DNA from: Armatimonadota bacterium
GTDB lineage: Bacteria; Sysuimicrobiota; Sysuimicrobiia; Sysuimicrobiales; Humicultoraceae
Length of the DNA stretch: 64,000 nt
Assembly (NCBI GenBank): GCA_031081585.1
Contig: JAVHLY010000002.1
Location: forward strand, 82,671-146,670
Direction: 5' to 3'
Positions 1 through 9,023 of this stretch are shown here, piece after piece. The number at the start of each line of letters is the position of its first letter. Position 1 is the first letter of the stretch. The notes beneath the pieces were generated by a model. That model was not told the origin of the DNA and ran no database searches. It saw only the letters and a list, made by a program, of their open reading frames with translations. The position numbers and the translations under genes were made by a program.

Positions 1-374
1 ACGTGGTGGTCATGTACGCGGGGCGGCCGGTGGAGAAGGCCAACGTCCTGCGCACCTTCCAGGATCCCAAGCACCCCTACACCTGGGGCCTGCTCCACTC
101 CATCCCCAAGCTGCACGAGCGCAAGGAGCGGCTCATCCCCATCGAGGGGCAGCCCCCCAGCCTGATCGACCTGCCCCCGGGGTGCCCGTTCGCCCCGCGT
201 TGCCCCTTCGCCATGGAGATCTGCGTGCAGGAGGATCCGCCGGAGTACCTGGTGGGGCCGGAGCACACGGCGCGGTGCTACCTCTACAGCGAGCACGCCA
301 CCGAGGAGGACCGGCGGGCGGCGGTGGAAGCGGGGCTGGCGGCGGCCACGCCGCGCCCGGTGGTGCAGGAGTGA
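1..374 (+). CDS. Di/oligopeptide ABC transporter ATPase, C-terminal part (DppD/OppD-like)
   Basis: Only the last ~123 residues lie in the window; the reading frame is already open at base 3. The visible part has the C-terminal oligopeptide/dipeptide-transporter domain: the HPYTWGLL segment around residue 24, then IPIEGQPPSLIDLPPGCPFA and two cysteine pairs (CPFAPRCPFAMEIC). This region is characteristic of DppD/OppD and DppF/OppF ATPases. The Walker and signature motifs would lie upstream, outside the window. The next gene, 108 bases on, is the partner ATPase, so the two would form the heterodimeric motor of a peptide (or nickel) importer. The substrate cannot be told from this part. Confidence 0.9.
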   Translation, partial: VVVMYAGRPVEKANVLRTFQDPKHPYTWGLLHSIPKLHERKERLIPIEGQPPSLIDLPPGCPFAPRCPFAMEICVQEDPPEYLVGPEHTARCYLYSEHATEEDRRAAVEAGLAAATPRPVVQE

Positions 375-482
375 GGCGCACGGCGGCGCGGCCGGGGCCG
401 GGGCGGCCGGGGGACGGCGCGGTGAGCGGGCGCTGACGCCGGCAGGACGGCGCACGGGAGGACGACGCACGGGAGGACCGAC

Positions 483-1526
483 ATGGCGACGGTGAGCGAC
501 GACATCATCCTCGACGTCCGGAACCTCTACAAGTACTTCCCCATCACCAAGGGTTTCATCTTCCAGAAGCAGGTGGGGGCGGTGAAGGCCGTGGACGGCG
601 TCTCCTTCACCATCCGCCGCGGGGAGACGCTGGGCCTGGTGGGGGAGTCGGGGTGCGGCAAGACCACCACGGGACGCGTCATCCTGCGCCTGCAGGAGCC
701 CACCAGCGGCGAGGTCTACTTCGAGGGGCGCAACATCTTCAAGCTCAACAAGGAGGAGATGCGCCGCCTGCGCCGCGACATGCAGATCATCTTCCAGGAC
801 CCCTACTCCTCCCTCAACCCGCGCATGACGGTGGGCGACATCATCGGCGAGCCCCTGGAGATCCACAACCTGGCCCGCGGCAAGGAGAAGGTGCGGCGCG
901 TGCAGGAGCTGCTGGAGGTGGTGGGCCTCTCCCCCTACCACGCCAACCGCTACCCGCACGAGTTCAGCGGCGGGCAGCGGCAGCGCATCGGCATCGCCCG
1001 GGCCCTGGCGGTGAACCCGAAGCTCATCATCTGCGACGAGCCGGTCTCCGCCCTGGACGTGAGCATCCAGGCCCAGGTGCTGAACCTGCTGGAGGAGCTG
1101 CAGAAGGAGTTCGGGCTGACCTACCTCTTCATCGCCCACGACCTCTCCGTGGTCAAGCACATCAGCGACCGCATCGCCGTCATGTACCTGGGGCGCATCG
1201 TGGAGATCGCCGACGCCGACGAGCTCTTCACCAACCCGCAGCACCCCTACACGGAGGCCCTCCTCTCGGCGGTGCCCATCCCTGACCCGGCCATCCGGCG
1301 GGAGCGCATCATCCTGCCGGGGGACGTGCCGAGCCCGGTCAACCCGCCCAGGGGGTGCCGCTTCCACACCCGCTGCCTGTACGCTCAGGAGTCCTGCCGC
1401 ATCGAGGACCCGCCGCTGCTGGACGTGGGCGGCGGCCACCTGGTGGCCTGCCCCATCCTGCCCTTCCGCCACCAGCGCAGCCGCGCGGCGGTGGTCCCGG
1501 CGGGGACGGCGGGCCCGACCACCTGA
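483..1526 (+). CDS. Di/oligopeptide ABC transporter ATPase (DppF/OppF family)
   Basis: A 347-residue ATPase that would energise uptake of peptides through a DppBC-type permease. Walker [10 protein letters not shown] is near residue 55-63, the signature SGGQRQR near 162, Walker [13 protein letters not shown] near 180 with a following H-loop (FIAHDLS). The C-terminal oligopeptide-transporter domain carries HPYTEALL and [12 protein letters not shown]. Length is normal for DppF/OppF. The ATG is preceded by GGAGG at a normal distance. It follows the DppD-like gene on the same strand. The permease and binding-protein genes must lie upstream, because a toxin-antitoxin pair on the opposite strand starts 31 bases after this stop. 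Confidence 0.93.
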   Translation: MATVSDDIILDVRNLYKYFPITKGFIFQKQVGAVKAVDGVSFTIRRGETLGLVGESGCGKTTTGRVILRLQEPTSGEVYFEGRNIFKLNKEEMRRLRRDMQIIFQDPYSSLNPRMTVGDIIGEPLEIHNLARGKEKVRRVQELLEVVGLSPYHANRYPHEFSGGQRQRIGIARALAVNPKLIICDEPVSALDVSIQAQVLNLLEELQKEFGLTYLFIAHDLSVVKHISDRIAVMYLGRIVEIADADELFTNPQHPYTEALLSAVPIPDPAIRRERIILPGDVPSPVNPPRGCRFHTRCLYAQESCRIEDPPLLDVGGGHLVACPILPFRHQRSRAAVVPAGTAGPTT

Positions 1527-1557
1527 ACCCCCGGGGCCGAGCGGAGCGGCGGTCCGC

Positions 1558-1848
1558 TTACAGGTTGCTGCCCAGGAGGGTGACGCCGCCGCGCGTCATC
1601 CGGTCCACGGTCGCCTGCACCGCCCGGTACTCCGCCTCGCTGTACACGTGCGGCTCCAGGCGAGGCAGGGCGAGCGTCTGGCGCACCACGGCATACGCCT
1701 CAGCGCGGGGCGGGTCGGCGTAGACCACCAGCAGGTCGACGTCCGAGGCGGCGGTGTGCCGGCCCCGGGCGTACGAGCCGAAGAGCACCACCCGCCTCAG
1801 CGGAAGGACCTGTGCCAGCGCCGGGAGGCGCGCGCGCAGGGCCTCCAC
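1558..1848 (-). CDS. MNT-type minimal nucleotidyltransferase (antitoxin of HEPN/MNT pair)
   Basis: A small polymerase-beta-like nucleotidyltransferase with the diagnostic GSYARGRH...SDVDLLV motif (GSx10-DxD), the active site of MntA-type proteins. In known HEPN/MNT modules the MNT protein AMPylates and neutralises the HEPN toxin. I place the start at GTG 1848 (96 aa, usual for the family): GGGAGG, overlapping the stop of the HEPN gene, lies 5 nt upstream. An ATG at 1911 would add 21 residues and overlap the HEPN gene by 53 nt with no visible ribosome site. The pair is co-transcribed leftward. It could also act alone as a HEPN-MNT nucleotide-binding module; the antitoxin role is inferred from family knowledge. 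Confidence 0.85.
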   Translation of the reverse strand: MEALRARLPALAQVLPLRRVVLFGSYARGRHTAASDVDLLVVYADPPRAEAYAVVRQTLALPRLEPHVYSEAEYRAVQATVDRMTRGGVTLLGSNL

Positions 1849-1858
1849 CAGCGCCTCC

Positions 1859-2254
1859 CTAGTCCAGCGTGGATAGGAGACCCTGACAGAACTCGACGAC
1901 CGCTTCCGCATGGGCGATCAGGCGCTCGGCCTCCGTTCGCGTGTACCGGCTGCTGGCCGACCCCGCCGGGTGGGCATTGGGATAGCGGGCGGGGATGTAG
2001 GCCTTGTCCAGTTCCAGGGCACGGTCGACGAGCGCGCCCGGGACGTCGGCGCGTGAGCGGAGCTCGCCGAGGAGGTCGGCCACCGAGTGGCCCCACGCCT
2101 CCGCCCCCAGACGCTGGAAGACGGCCTTCACGGCCTTCTCGGCGGCCTGCTGCGCGGAGAAGCAGGCCCAGTTGTAGAACCCCCGTTCCGCGTCGCTCCT
2201 GGCGTGCTCCAGGTCGCGGCGGGCGTCCTCCATCCAGTCCCGGCTGCGCTCCAC
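1859..2254 (-). CDS. HEPN domain protein (putative RNase toxin partnered with MNT)
   Basis: A 131-residue all-alpha HEPN-domain protein (PF05168 type). Visible family features are the N-terminal WMEDARRDLEHA helix, YNWACFSAQQAAEKAVKA, and RYPNAHP near residue 90. The last gives the R-x4-H arrangement of catalytic HEPN RNases, preceded by the KAYIPAR segment common in this family. It starts at GTG 2254 and is followed by the MNT gene, whose ribosome site overlaps this stop, so the order is toxin then antitoxin. There is no Shine-Dalgarno; a TAGGAT hexamer lies 9 nt upstream, suggesting a nearly leaderless message. Sure of the family; toxin activity is inferred. Confidence 0.85.
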   Translation of the reverse strand: MERSRDWMEDARRDLEHARSDAERGFYNWACFSAQQAAEKAVKAVFQRLGAEAWGHSVADLLGELRSRADVPGALVDRALELDKAYIPARYPNAHPAGSASSRYTRTEAERLIAHAEAVVEFCQGLLSTLD

Positions 2255-2263
2255 GTCGGCCCC

Positions 2264-2269
2264 ATCCTA
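2264..2269 (-). promoter_or_regulatory. Candidate -10 element of the HEPN/MNT operon
   Basis: TAGGAT on the minus strand lies 9 nt before the GTG of the HEPN gene. No convincing -35 is seen. The distance leaves at most a very short leader. Confidence 0.4.
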
Positions 2270-2301
2270 GCACGGGCGTCCCCGGGTCCCCGGACCCCCG
2301 C

Positions 2302-2442
2302 CAGTTCGGCGGCTTGGTGCGCCCTCCACGGGAGTACGACTTCAGGCCTGCGGAACTGATGCGCGCCCTGCAAACGTCCTTTGCCGACCCCGACGGCAAC
2401 GAGTTCGACGTGCTCCAAATTTTGGAGGAGTTCGCAGAGTGA
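2302..2442 (+). pseudogene. C-terminal remnant of a VOC/glyoxalase-family gene
   Basis: An open stretch of about 46 codons ending in FADPDGNEFDVLQILEEFAE. FxDPDGNEFxVL is the hallmark of the last strand of vicinal-oxygen-chelate (glyoxalase/bleomycin-resistance) proteins, and the glutamate in NEF is a usual metal ligand. Nothing resembling the rest of the domain lies upstream, where the HEPN gene begins on the other strand. I read it as the tail of a truncated gene. Confidence 0.5.
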
Positions 2443-2697
2443 CCGTCCGTTTCCCGTGCCATCTTGCCTGCTCTACGACCTCGCGCATCGCTCGCTCAAA
2501 CATCGTGGCGGTCCCTCCCGCTGTCTGACTGCTCAGGGCACACTCTGGGTACCGGTCTCACTCGCCAGCGCGCACTCCAGCGTCTCCGGGGCGGTGATCT
2601 GCACCTCCGTGCCGCCAGCTTCCAGGTCCTCGAGGTCGCTACCCCTCGGGTACCGGTGGCGGAGTACTCTGCTCCCGGCAACGGCGCAAACGGCTCG
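2443..2697. other. Intergenic stretch, no recognisable gene
   Basis: About 250 bases of visibly lower G+C between the VOC remnant and gatC. Short minus-strand ORFs exist (for example near 2533-2736), but none has a recognisable domain or a good start. It may be decayed coding sequence. Confidence 0.4.
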
Positions 2698-2706
2698 TGG
2701 TACGAT
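2698..2706 (+). promoter_or_regulatory. Extended -10 promoter of gatCAB (TGGTACGAT)
   Basis: TGG followed by TACGAT (2701-2706) fits an extended -10 element. It ends 10 nt before the gatC ATG at 2717, which has no Shine-Dalgarno, so transcripts would have a leader of only a few bases or none. Confidence 0.45.
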
Positions 2707-2716
2707 GGTCCCTGCC

Positions 2717-3160
2717 ATGGCCATCGATCGCGCCACCGTCGACTACGTCGCCCGGCTGAGCCGGCTGGCCCTCACCGAGGCCGAGCGGGAGGCCTTCACC
2801 CGCCAGCTCCGCGAGATCGTCGACTACTTCGCCCGGCTCCAGAGCCTGGACCTCGGCACGGTCCCCCCGACCGCGCACGTCCACGAGGGCACCAACCTCT
2901 TCCGGGAGGACATCCCCCGACCGTCGCTGCCGCGGGACGAGGTCCTGGCGGCCGCCCCCGAGGTGGAGGAGGGGTTCTTCGTTGTCCCGGCGGTGCTGGA
3001 GGAGGTCGTCCACGAATCCCCACCGCCCGTGCCGGAGGAGGCCGTCCACGAAGCCGCCCCACCGCCCGGCAGGGCCGACGGGCCGCATGGCTCCGGGGAG
3101 GTCGCCGACGAGACCGCCGGGCCGCCGCCGGACCGGGGCGGGGAGGGTCGCGCCGGCTGA
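2717..3160 (+). CDS. gatC: Asp-tRNA(Asn)/Glu-tRNA(Gln) amidotransferase subunit C
   Basis: GatC is the small subunit that clamps GatA to GatB in the transamidation of Glu-tRNA(Gln)/Asp-tRNA(Asn). Residues 1-95 match the family: [16 protein letters not shown] at the N-terminus, FARLQSLDL, and [17 protein letters not shown] sequence ending in [13 protein letters not shown] start at ATG 2717 (MAIDRATV). An ATG at 2705 is possible but lies inside the -10 element. The protein is 147 aa, about 50 longer than usual. The extra tail is rich in Pro, Glu and Gly with two similar [16 protein letters not shown] units, so it is probably disordered. Its stop overlaps the gatA start (TGATG). Confidence 0.93.
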   Translation: MAIDRATVDYVARLSRLALTEAEREAFTRQLREIVDYFARLQSLDLGTVPPTAHVHEGTNLFREDIPRPSLPRDEVLAAAPEVEEGFFVVPAVLEEVVHESPPPVPEEAVHEAAPPPGRADGPHGSGEVADETAGPPPDRGGEGRAG

Positions 3161-4626
3161 TGCTCGACACCCTGCTGCCCGCCGCGAGCCTGATCGAGGG
3201 GCTGCGCCGCCGCGACTGGTCCGCGCTGGAGGTGGTGGACGCCTACCTGGCGCGCATCGAGGCGCTGGACGGGCAGGTGCGCGCCTACCTCTACGTGGAC
3301 CCGGAGGCGGCGCGGGCGGAGGCGCGCCGGTGGGACCAGCGGGCAGCCCGGGGCGAGCCCCTGCCGCCGCTCGCCGGGATCCCGGTGGCGGTGAAGGACA
3401 ACATCTGCACCCGCGGGGTGCCCACCACGTGCGGCTCCCGCATCCTGGAGGGGTGGCGGCCCCCCTACGACGCCACCGTGATGGTGCGGCTGCGCGAGGC
3501 GGGCGCGGTGCTGCTGGGGAAGACCAACCTGGACGAGTTCGCCATGGGCTCCTCCACCGAGAACTCCGCCTTCGGCCCCACCCGCAACCCCTGGGACCTC
3601 TCGCGCGTCCCGGGCGGGAGCAGCGGCGGCTCGGCCGCCGCGGTGGCGGCGGGGCTGGCCCCCTGGGCGCTCGGCACCGACACCGGCGGCAGCATTCGCC
3701 AGCCGGCCGCGCTGGCCGGCATCGTCGGCCTCAAGCCCACCTACGGCCGGGTCTCCCGCTCCGGGCTGGTCGCCTACGGCTCCTCGCTCGACCAGATCGG
3801 CCCGCTGGCGCGCACGGTGCGGGACGCGGCCCTCCTCCTCCAGGTGATCGCCGGCCCGGACCCGCTCGACGCCACCAGCGCGCCGGTGCCGGTGCCGGAC
3901 TACCCGGCGGCGCTGGGCGGGGGCATCGAGGGGCTGCGCATTGGCGTGGCCCGGGAGGGGCGCGGCGAGGGGCTGCAGCCCGGGGTGGCGGCGGCGGTGG
4001 AGGCCGCGCTCGAGGTGCTGGCCGGGCTCGGCGCGGAGCTGCGCGAGGTGAGCCTGCCGATGATCGACTACGCGCTGGCCACCTACTACCTGGTGGCCAC
4101 GGCGGAGGCGAGCAGCAACCTGGCCCGCTACGACGGGGTGCGCCACGGCCTGCGCGTGGCGGCCCCGGACGTGGTGGAGATGTTCGCCCGCACCCGCGCG
4201 GCGGGCTTCGGCGCCGAGGTGAAGCGCCGCATCATGCTGGGCACCTACGCTTTGAGCAGCGGCTTCTACGACGCCTTCTACCTGACGGCGCAGCGCGCCC
4301 GCACACTGGTGCGGCGGGACTTCGAGGCGGCGTTCCGCGAGGTGGATCTGGTGGCGCTGCCCACCTCGCCGACCGTGGCCTTCCGCCTGGGCGAGCGGGT
4401 GGACGACCCCCTGCAGATGTACCTGGCCGACATCTTCACCGTCCCGGTGAACATGGCGGGCCTCCCGGGGATCTCCGTGCCGTGCGGCTTCGCCGACGGG
4501 CTGCCGGTGGGCCTGCAGCTCATCGGGCGCCCCTTCGACGAGGCCACGCTGCTGCGCGCCGCCCACGCCTACGAGCAGGTCACGCCCTGGCACCGCCGGG
4601 CGCCGGCCCTGGCCGCCGCCGCATGA
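3160..4626 (+). CDS. gatA: Glu-tRNA(Gln) amidotransferase subunit A
   Basis: The amidase subunit that releases ammonia from glutamine for conversion of Glu-tRNA(Gln) or Asp-tRNA(Asn). The amidase-signature triad is visible: Lys in VAVKDNICT near residue 78, the cis-Ser in [11 protein letters not shown] near 155, and the nucleophilic Ser in [10 protein letters not shown] near 178. [20 protein letters not shown] and [14 protein letters not shown] are typical GatA sequence. At 488 aa the length is normal. It is translationally coupled to gatC and lies 22 bases before gatB, forming a gatCAB operon. Confidence 0.97.
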   Translation: MLDTLLPAASLIEGLRRRDWSALEVVDAYLARIEALDGQVRAYLYVDPEAARAEARRWDQRAARGEPLPPLAGIPVAVKDNICTRGVPTTCGSRILEGWRPPYDATVMVRLREAGAVLLGKTNLDEFAMGSSTENSAFGPTRNPWDLSRVPGGSSGGSAAAVAAGLAPWALGTDTGGSIRQPAALAGIVGLKPTYGRVSRSGLVAYGSSLDQIGPLARTVRDAALLLQVIAGPDPLDATSAPVPVPDYPAALGGGIEGLRIGVAREGRGEGLQPGVAAAVEAALEVLAGLGAELREVSLPMIDYALATYYLVATAEASSNLARYDGVRHGLRVAAPDVVEMFARTRAAGFGAEVKRRIMLGTYALSSGFYDAFYLTAQRARTLVRRDFEAAFREVDLVALPTSPTVAFRLGERVDDPLQMYLADIFTVPVNMAGLPGISVPCGFADGLPVGLQLIGRPFDEATLLRAAHAYEQVTPWHRRAPALAAAA

Positions 4627-4648
4627 GCGCTGTCGCCGAGCACGCCCC

Positions 4649-6112
4649 ATGAGAGCCGTCACCGCGCGCGGCCTGCAGGTGGTGATCGGGCTGGAGATCC
4701 ACGCCCAGCTCCTCACCGCCTCCAAGATGTTCTGCGGGTGCGCGGTGGCCTTCGGCGCGCCGCCCAACACGCTGGTCTGCCCGGTCTGCCTGGGGCTGCC
4801 GGGGGCGCTGCCGGTCCCCAACCGGCGGGCGGTGGAGCTGGGGTTGCGCACGGCGCTGGCCCTGGGCTGCCGCGTCCACCCGCGCAGCCAGTTCCACCGG
4901 AAGAACTACTACTACCCCGACCTGCCGAAGAACTACCAGATCTCCCAGTACCAATACATGGACCACCCGCCGCTGGCCACGGACGGGTGGCTGGAGATCG
5001 AGGTGGACGGGGAGGGGCGGGCCATCCGCATCCGCCGGGTCCACCTGGAGGAGGACACCGGCAAGCTCCTCCACCCCCAGGACGGGCGGCCACGCTCGCT
5101 GGTGGACTACAACCGCTCCGGCGTGCCGCTGATGGAGATCGTCACCCAGCCCGACCTGCGCAGCCCGGCCGAGGCGCGGGAGTTCCTCCTCGAGCTGCGC
5201 GCGCTCCTCCAGACCCTGGAGGTGAGCGCGGGGCGGATGGAGGAGGGGACGCTGCGGGTGGACGCCAACATCTCGCTGCGCCGACCCGACGGCACCCTGG
5301 GCACGCGCACCGAGGTGAAGAACCTCAACTCCCTGCGCGCGCTGGAGCGGGCGCTGACCTTCGAGGCCGAGCGGCAGGCTGCCCTGCTGGCGCAGGGCGC
5401 GCCGGTGGTCCAGGAGACCCGCCACTGGGACGAGCGCCGCCAGGTGACCTTCTCCACGCGCACCAAGGAAGAGGCGGAGGACTACCGCTACTTCCCCGAG
5501 CCCGACCTGGTGCCGCTCCACATCGACGAGGCGTGGCTGGACACGGTCCGGGCCAGCCTGCCGGAACTGCCGGCGCAGAAGCGGGCGCGCTACGTCACGG
5601 CGCTCGGGCTGGGGCGCCACGAGGCCAACCTGCTCGTCCGCGATCCCAAGCTCGCCAGCTTCTTCGAGGCTACCCTGGCCGCCTTCCCGCAGCCGCGCAC
5701 CGTGGCCAACTGGCTGGTGGGGGACGTCGCCGGCGTCCTCAACGCCGAAGGGCGGGAGATCGACCAGACGGCGCTCACGCCCGCGCGCCTGGCCGACCTG
5801 CTGCGCCTGGTGGAGGAAGGCCGGATCAGCATCCGCGCGGCCAAGGAGCTGCTGCCCGAGGTGATGCGCCGCGACGTCCCGCCGGCGGCGCTGGTGGCGG
5901 AGCGCGGGTTGGAGCAGCTGAGCGACCCCGAGGCCCTGGCCCGGGTGGTGGAGGAGGTGCTGGCTGCCCACCCCCGGCCCGCCGAGGAGTACCGCCAGGG
6001 GAAGGATCGCGCCCTGGCCTTCCTGGTCGGGCAGGTGATGAAGCGCACCGGCGGGCGCGCCAACCCCGACCTGGTCAACCGGCTGCTGCGGGAGCGCCTG
6101 CGGGATGCGTGA
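4649..6112 (+). CDS. gatB: Asp/Glu-tRNA amidotransferase subunit B
   Basis: GatB phosphorylates the misacylated Glu/Asp-tRNA and amidates it with ammonia channelled from GatA. Evidence: [18 protein letters not shown] near the N-terminus, the zinc-type CGC...CPVCLG cysteines, the [20 protein letters not shown] block near residue 90, and [15 protein letters not shown]. The C-terminal YqeY-like helical domain begins near residue 335 and ends [13 protein letters not shown]. At 487 aa it is full length. The start of the next gene lies 8 bases inside its end, so the RlmD-like gene is coupled to the operon. Confidence 0.97.
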   Translation: MRAVTARGLQVVIGLEIHAQLLTASKMFCGCAVAFGAPPNTLVCPVCLGLPGALPVPNRRAVELGLRTALALGCRVHPRSQFHRKNYYYPDLPKNYQISQYQYMDHPPLATDGWLEIEVDGEGRAIRIRRVHLEEDTGKLLHPQDGRPRSLVDYNRSGVPLMEIVTQPDLRSPAEAREFLLELRALLQTLEVSAGRMEEGTLRVDANISLRRPDGTLGTRTEVKNLNSLRALERALTFEAERQAALLAQGAPVVQETRHWDERRQVTFSTRTKEEAEDYRYFPEPDLVPLHIDEAWLDTVRASLPELPAQKRARYVTALGLGRHEANLLVRDPKLASFFEATLAAFPQPRTVANWLVGDVAGVLNAEGREIDQTALTPARLADLLRLVEEGRISIRAAKELLPEVMRRDVPPAALVAERGLEQLSDPEALARVVEEVLAAHPRPAEEYRQGKDRALAFLVGQVMKRTGGRANPDLVNRLLRERLRDA

Positions 6113-7547
6113 GGCGGCTCCGTCTCCGTCCGCGTCCGTGGGGCGCGCGACGCCGTCGGCACGGGGCTCCGGACGCGTGGGGGACCGCGCGGGCGGCCTC
6201 CGCCCCCTGCGGCCGGGGACGCAGCTCACGGTGACCTTCTCGGCCATGGCCCCAGACGGCGCCGCCGTGGCTCGCGTCGGCCGGGTCCGTCTGGCCGTCC
6301 CCTACGGCATTCCCGGCGAGACCGCCGTCGTCGAGGTCACGCAGACCTCCCCGGTCCTGCGCGGCCGCATCGTCGGGCTCATGCGCAAGTCCCCCGATGC
6401 CACCGTCCCTCCCTGCCCGCACTTCGGCCGCTGCGGGGGGTGCCAGTGGCAGCACATCGTCCTGGATGGACAGCGCCGCCTGAAGCAGGCCATGGTGGTC
6501 GAGGCGCTGCGCGGCGCGGAGGTGGAGCCCCCGGCCGTAGCCCCCTGCGTGGGCATCGAGCCCTGGACCTACCGCACCGTGCTGGCCGCCACGATCAGCG
6601 GTCGGGCCGGCGTTCCCGTGGCGGGGTTCCACACCTGGGGCGGGGGCGCGGTGGTGCCGGTGGAGTCGTGCGCCGTCCAGCACCCCACGAACGTGCAGCT
6701 CCTCCACGCCGTCCGTGAGGCGGTGGCGGCGCTGCGGCTGCCGCCGTACGACCCCCGGCTGCGGCGCGGCCTGGTCCGCGGCGTGGTGGGGCTGACCGCG
6801 GCAGCCACGGGGGAGGCTCTGGCGGTCCTCTCCACCACCGGCCCCCTCCCCGACCGCATGGCCTTCGTCCGCGCCCTCCTCGACCGGGTCCCCGGCCTCG
6901 TGGGAATCCTGCTCACCGTGCAGCGGCGTCCCCTCCCGCGGCTGCTCGGCCCGCGCCTCGACCTCCTGTGGGGACGGCCGTACGTCCAGGAGGAGCTGCT
7001 GGGGGTGCGCTGGCGCCTCGACCCCCGCCTGCCGGTCCTGCCCAGCCCGCGGGCGCTCAAGCTGCTCTTCGAGACCGTCCGCGAGGCGGCCCGGCTGCGC
7101 GGCGAGGAGCAGGTCCTCGAGGCGTTCGCGGAGGGCGGCGTGCTCACGCTGGCCCTGGCGGGGTGCGTCCGGCGGGCCGTCGGCGTGGTCGCCGACCGCG
7201 AGGCCATGACGGCGGCCTGGGCCACCGCCGCCGCCAACGGCATCGCCAACGCCGTCTTCTACACCCGCGACCCGGGCCGCGTGCTGGTCAAGCTCCACCG
7301 GCGCGGGGAGCGCAGCGACGTCCTCGTCCTCGCCCCGCCGGGTGCCGGGCTGCCGGCGGAGCTGGGTCCGGCGCTCCAGGCGGCAGGGCCCCACCGCCTG
7401 GTCTACGTGGCGCGGTCGCTGCGGGCCCTCGCCGAAGACCTGCGGCGCCTGCGCGGGTGGGGCTACGTCGCCGGAGCCGTCCGCCCGCTCGACCTCTTCC
7501 CCCAGACGAACCACGTCCACACCGTCGTGGCGCTGGAGCGCCGCTGA
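6105..7547 (+). CDS. RlmD/TrmA-family protein with degenerate methyltransferase site
   Basis: Related to the 23S rRNA m5U methyltransferases RlmD/RlmCD. An N-terminal TRAM domain (about residues 35-95) is followed by an intact [4Fe-4S] ligand set, C104-x5-C110-x2-C113 in [13 protein letters not shown] and a fourth Cys in VESCAVQHP. The C-terminal half follows the family in order, but key motifs are changed. The SAM-binding DxYCGxGxF position reads [14 protein letters not shown], the DPPRxG position reads LAPPGAG, and the catalytic VSCNP position reads VYVARSLRA with no cysteine. The end [16 protein letters not shown] matches the family, with His for the usual Glu. It probably binds RNA but does not methylate. 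The start overlaps gatB by 8 bases; the first ~35 residues are low-complexity and may not all be translated. Confidence 0.8.
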   Translation: MREAAPSPSASVGRATPSARGSGRVGDRAGGLRPLRPGTQLTVTFSAMAPDGAAVARVGRVRLAVPYGIPGETAVVEVTQTSPVLRGRIVGLMRKSPDATVPPCPHFGRCGGCQWQHIVLDGQRRLKQAMVVEALRGAEVEPPAVAPCVGIEPWTYRTVLAATISGRAGVPVAGFHTWGGGAVVPVESCAVQHPTNVQLLHAVREAVAALRLPPYDPRLRRGLVRGVVGLTAAATGEALAVLSTTGPLPDRMAFVRALLDRVPGLVGILLTVQRRPLPRLLGPRLDLLWGRPYVQEELLGVRWRLDPRLPVLPSPRALKLLFETVREAARLRGEEQVLEAFAEGGVLTLALAGCVRRAVGVVADREAMTAAWATAAANGIANAVFYTRDPGRVLVKLHRRGERSDVLVLAPPGAGLPAELGPALQAAGPHRLVYVARSLRALAEDLRRLRGWGYVAGAVRPLDLFPQTNHVHTVVALERR

Positions 7548-7566
7548 CCGCGAAGGGAGCCGCACC

Positions 7567-8928
7567 GTGACCGATCCCCGCCACGCCGTCCACCGTCTGG
7601 GCCCGCGCGCGGACGCGCTGCTCCGGCGGGCCCGCGCCGTCGTCCCGCCGGCACTCGACCTGCTGACGCCCGTCTTCGTGGTGCGCGCCGAGGGCGCCCG
7701 CCTGTGGGACGCGGACGGCCACGTCTACCTGGACCTGAGCGGCGGGGTGGGGTGCCTGAACGTCGGGCACAGCCACCCGAAGGTCGTGGCCGCCATCACC
7801 GAGCAGGCGAGGCGCTTCATCCACACCGACTTCACCGTGGCCCCCTACGAGGCGTACGTCGCCGTGGCGGAGCGCCTCGTGGCCCTGGCCCCCGGCGCCG
7901 GACCCAGGCGCGCCGCCCTCTTCAACTCCGGCGCGGAGGCGGTGGAGAACGCGGTGAAAGTGGCGCGGGCGGCGACGGGGCGGCCGGCCCTCATCGCCTT
8001 CGAGGGCGCCTTCCACGGCCGCACCTACCTGGCCCTCTCATTGACCAGCCGCGTGGACCCCTACAAGCGGCGCCTCGGGCCCTTCATGCCCGAGGTCTAC
8101 CGGGCCCCCTACCCCGACCCCTACCGCACCCCGTCGGCCGACCCCACCGCCTACGTCATGGACCATCTGGAGCGGATGCTGGTGGCGCAGGTGGCGCCGG
8201 ACGCGGTGGCGGCCGTGATCGTGGAGCCGGTGCTGGGGGAGGGCGGGTTCGTCGTCCCGCCGCCGGACTTCCTCCCGGCCTTGCGAGCGCTGTGCGATCG
8301 CCACGGCATCCTCCTCATCGTCGACGAGATCCAGACCGGGTTCGGGCGGACGGGGCGGATGTTCGCCGTGGAGCACAGCGGTGTCACGCCGGACCTGCTG
8401 GTGGTGGGGAAGTCCCTGGCCGCCGGGATGCCCCTCTCAGCGGTCGTGGGCCGCGCCGACCTGTTCGACCAGGCCCCGCCGGGGGCGCTCGGGGGGACGT
8501 ACGTGGGCAACCCGGTCGCCTGCGCGGCGGCGCTGGCGGTCCTCGAGGTGATCGAGGAGGAGCGGCTGGTGGAGCGGGCGCGCCGGCTGGGGGAGGTGCT
8601 GGAGGCGCGCCTGGCCGCGTGGGCGGCGCGCTACCCCCTCGTCGGCCACGCCCGAGGCCTGGGTGCCATGCGCGCGGTCGAACTGGTGCACGACCGCACC
8701 ACCCGTGCGCCGGCGCCCGACGCGACGGCGGCGGTGCTGCGGGAGGCGCTGGCCAGAGGTGTCCTCGCCCTGCGGGCGGGGCTCTACGGCAACGTCATCC
8801 GCTTCCTGATGCCCCTGGTCATCGCCGAGGAGGACCTGCAGCGGGCCCTCGACATCCTGGAGGAGGCGCTCGCCAAGGTCCAGCAGACGGCACGGCCGGC
8901 CCGGCTCTCCGCCGGGGCGGCGGAGTAG
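7567..8928 (+). CDS. Class III aminotransferase (4-aminobutyrate/omega-amino acid type)
   Basis: A 453-residue PLP enzyme of fold type I, class III, which transfers the terminal amino group of omega-amino acids (GABA, beta-alanine, beta-aminoisobutyrate) to 2-oxo acids. Motifs: GVGCLNVGHSHPKVV, NSGAEAVENAVKVAR (cofactor phosphate binding), FEGAFHGRT, DEIQTGFGRTG (Asp that holds the pyridine nitrogen), and the PLP lysine in VVGKSLAAGMPLSAV. Start GTG 7567 with AGGGAG upstream. It stands at the head of the catabolic island and could take amino groups from beta-alanine-type products of pyrimidine breakdown; that link is inference. Confidence 0.88.
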   Translation: MTDPRHAVHRLGPRADALLRRARAVVPPALDLLTPVFVVRAEGARLWDADGHVYLDLSGGVGCLNVGHSHPKVVAAITEQARRFIHTDFTVAPYEAYVAVAERLVALAPGAGPRRAALFNSGAEAVENAVKVARAATGRPALIAFEGAFHGRTYLALSLTSRVDPYKRRLGPFMPEVYRAPYPDPYRTPSADPTAYVMDHLERMLVAQVAPDAVAAVIVEPVLGEGGFVVPPPDFLPALRALCDRHGILLIVDEIQTGFGRTGRMFAVEHSGVTPDLLVVGKSLAAGMPLSAVVGRADLFDQAPPGALGGTYVGNPVACAAALAVLEVIEEERLVERARRLGEVLEARLAAWAARYPLVGHARGLGAMRAVELVHDRTTRAPAPDATAAVLREALARGVLALRAGLYGNVIRFLMPLVIAEEDLQRALDILEEALAKVQQTARPARLSAGAAE

Positions 8929-9023
8929 CCTCGGGCCGGCCGGTCGCGCCGGGGCTGGAGTTCGCGCCGGGCTGGCGTGGCAGCCCTACGCCGGCTCGTG
9001 CGGCGCGGGGCCGACCACGCCCG

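Noticed and set aside
2533..2736. Minus-strand ORF ending in [18 protein letters not shown], possible antitoxin piece
   Set aside because: Only a vague resemblance, no start signal, no partner gene; left as unassigned debris.
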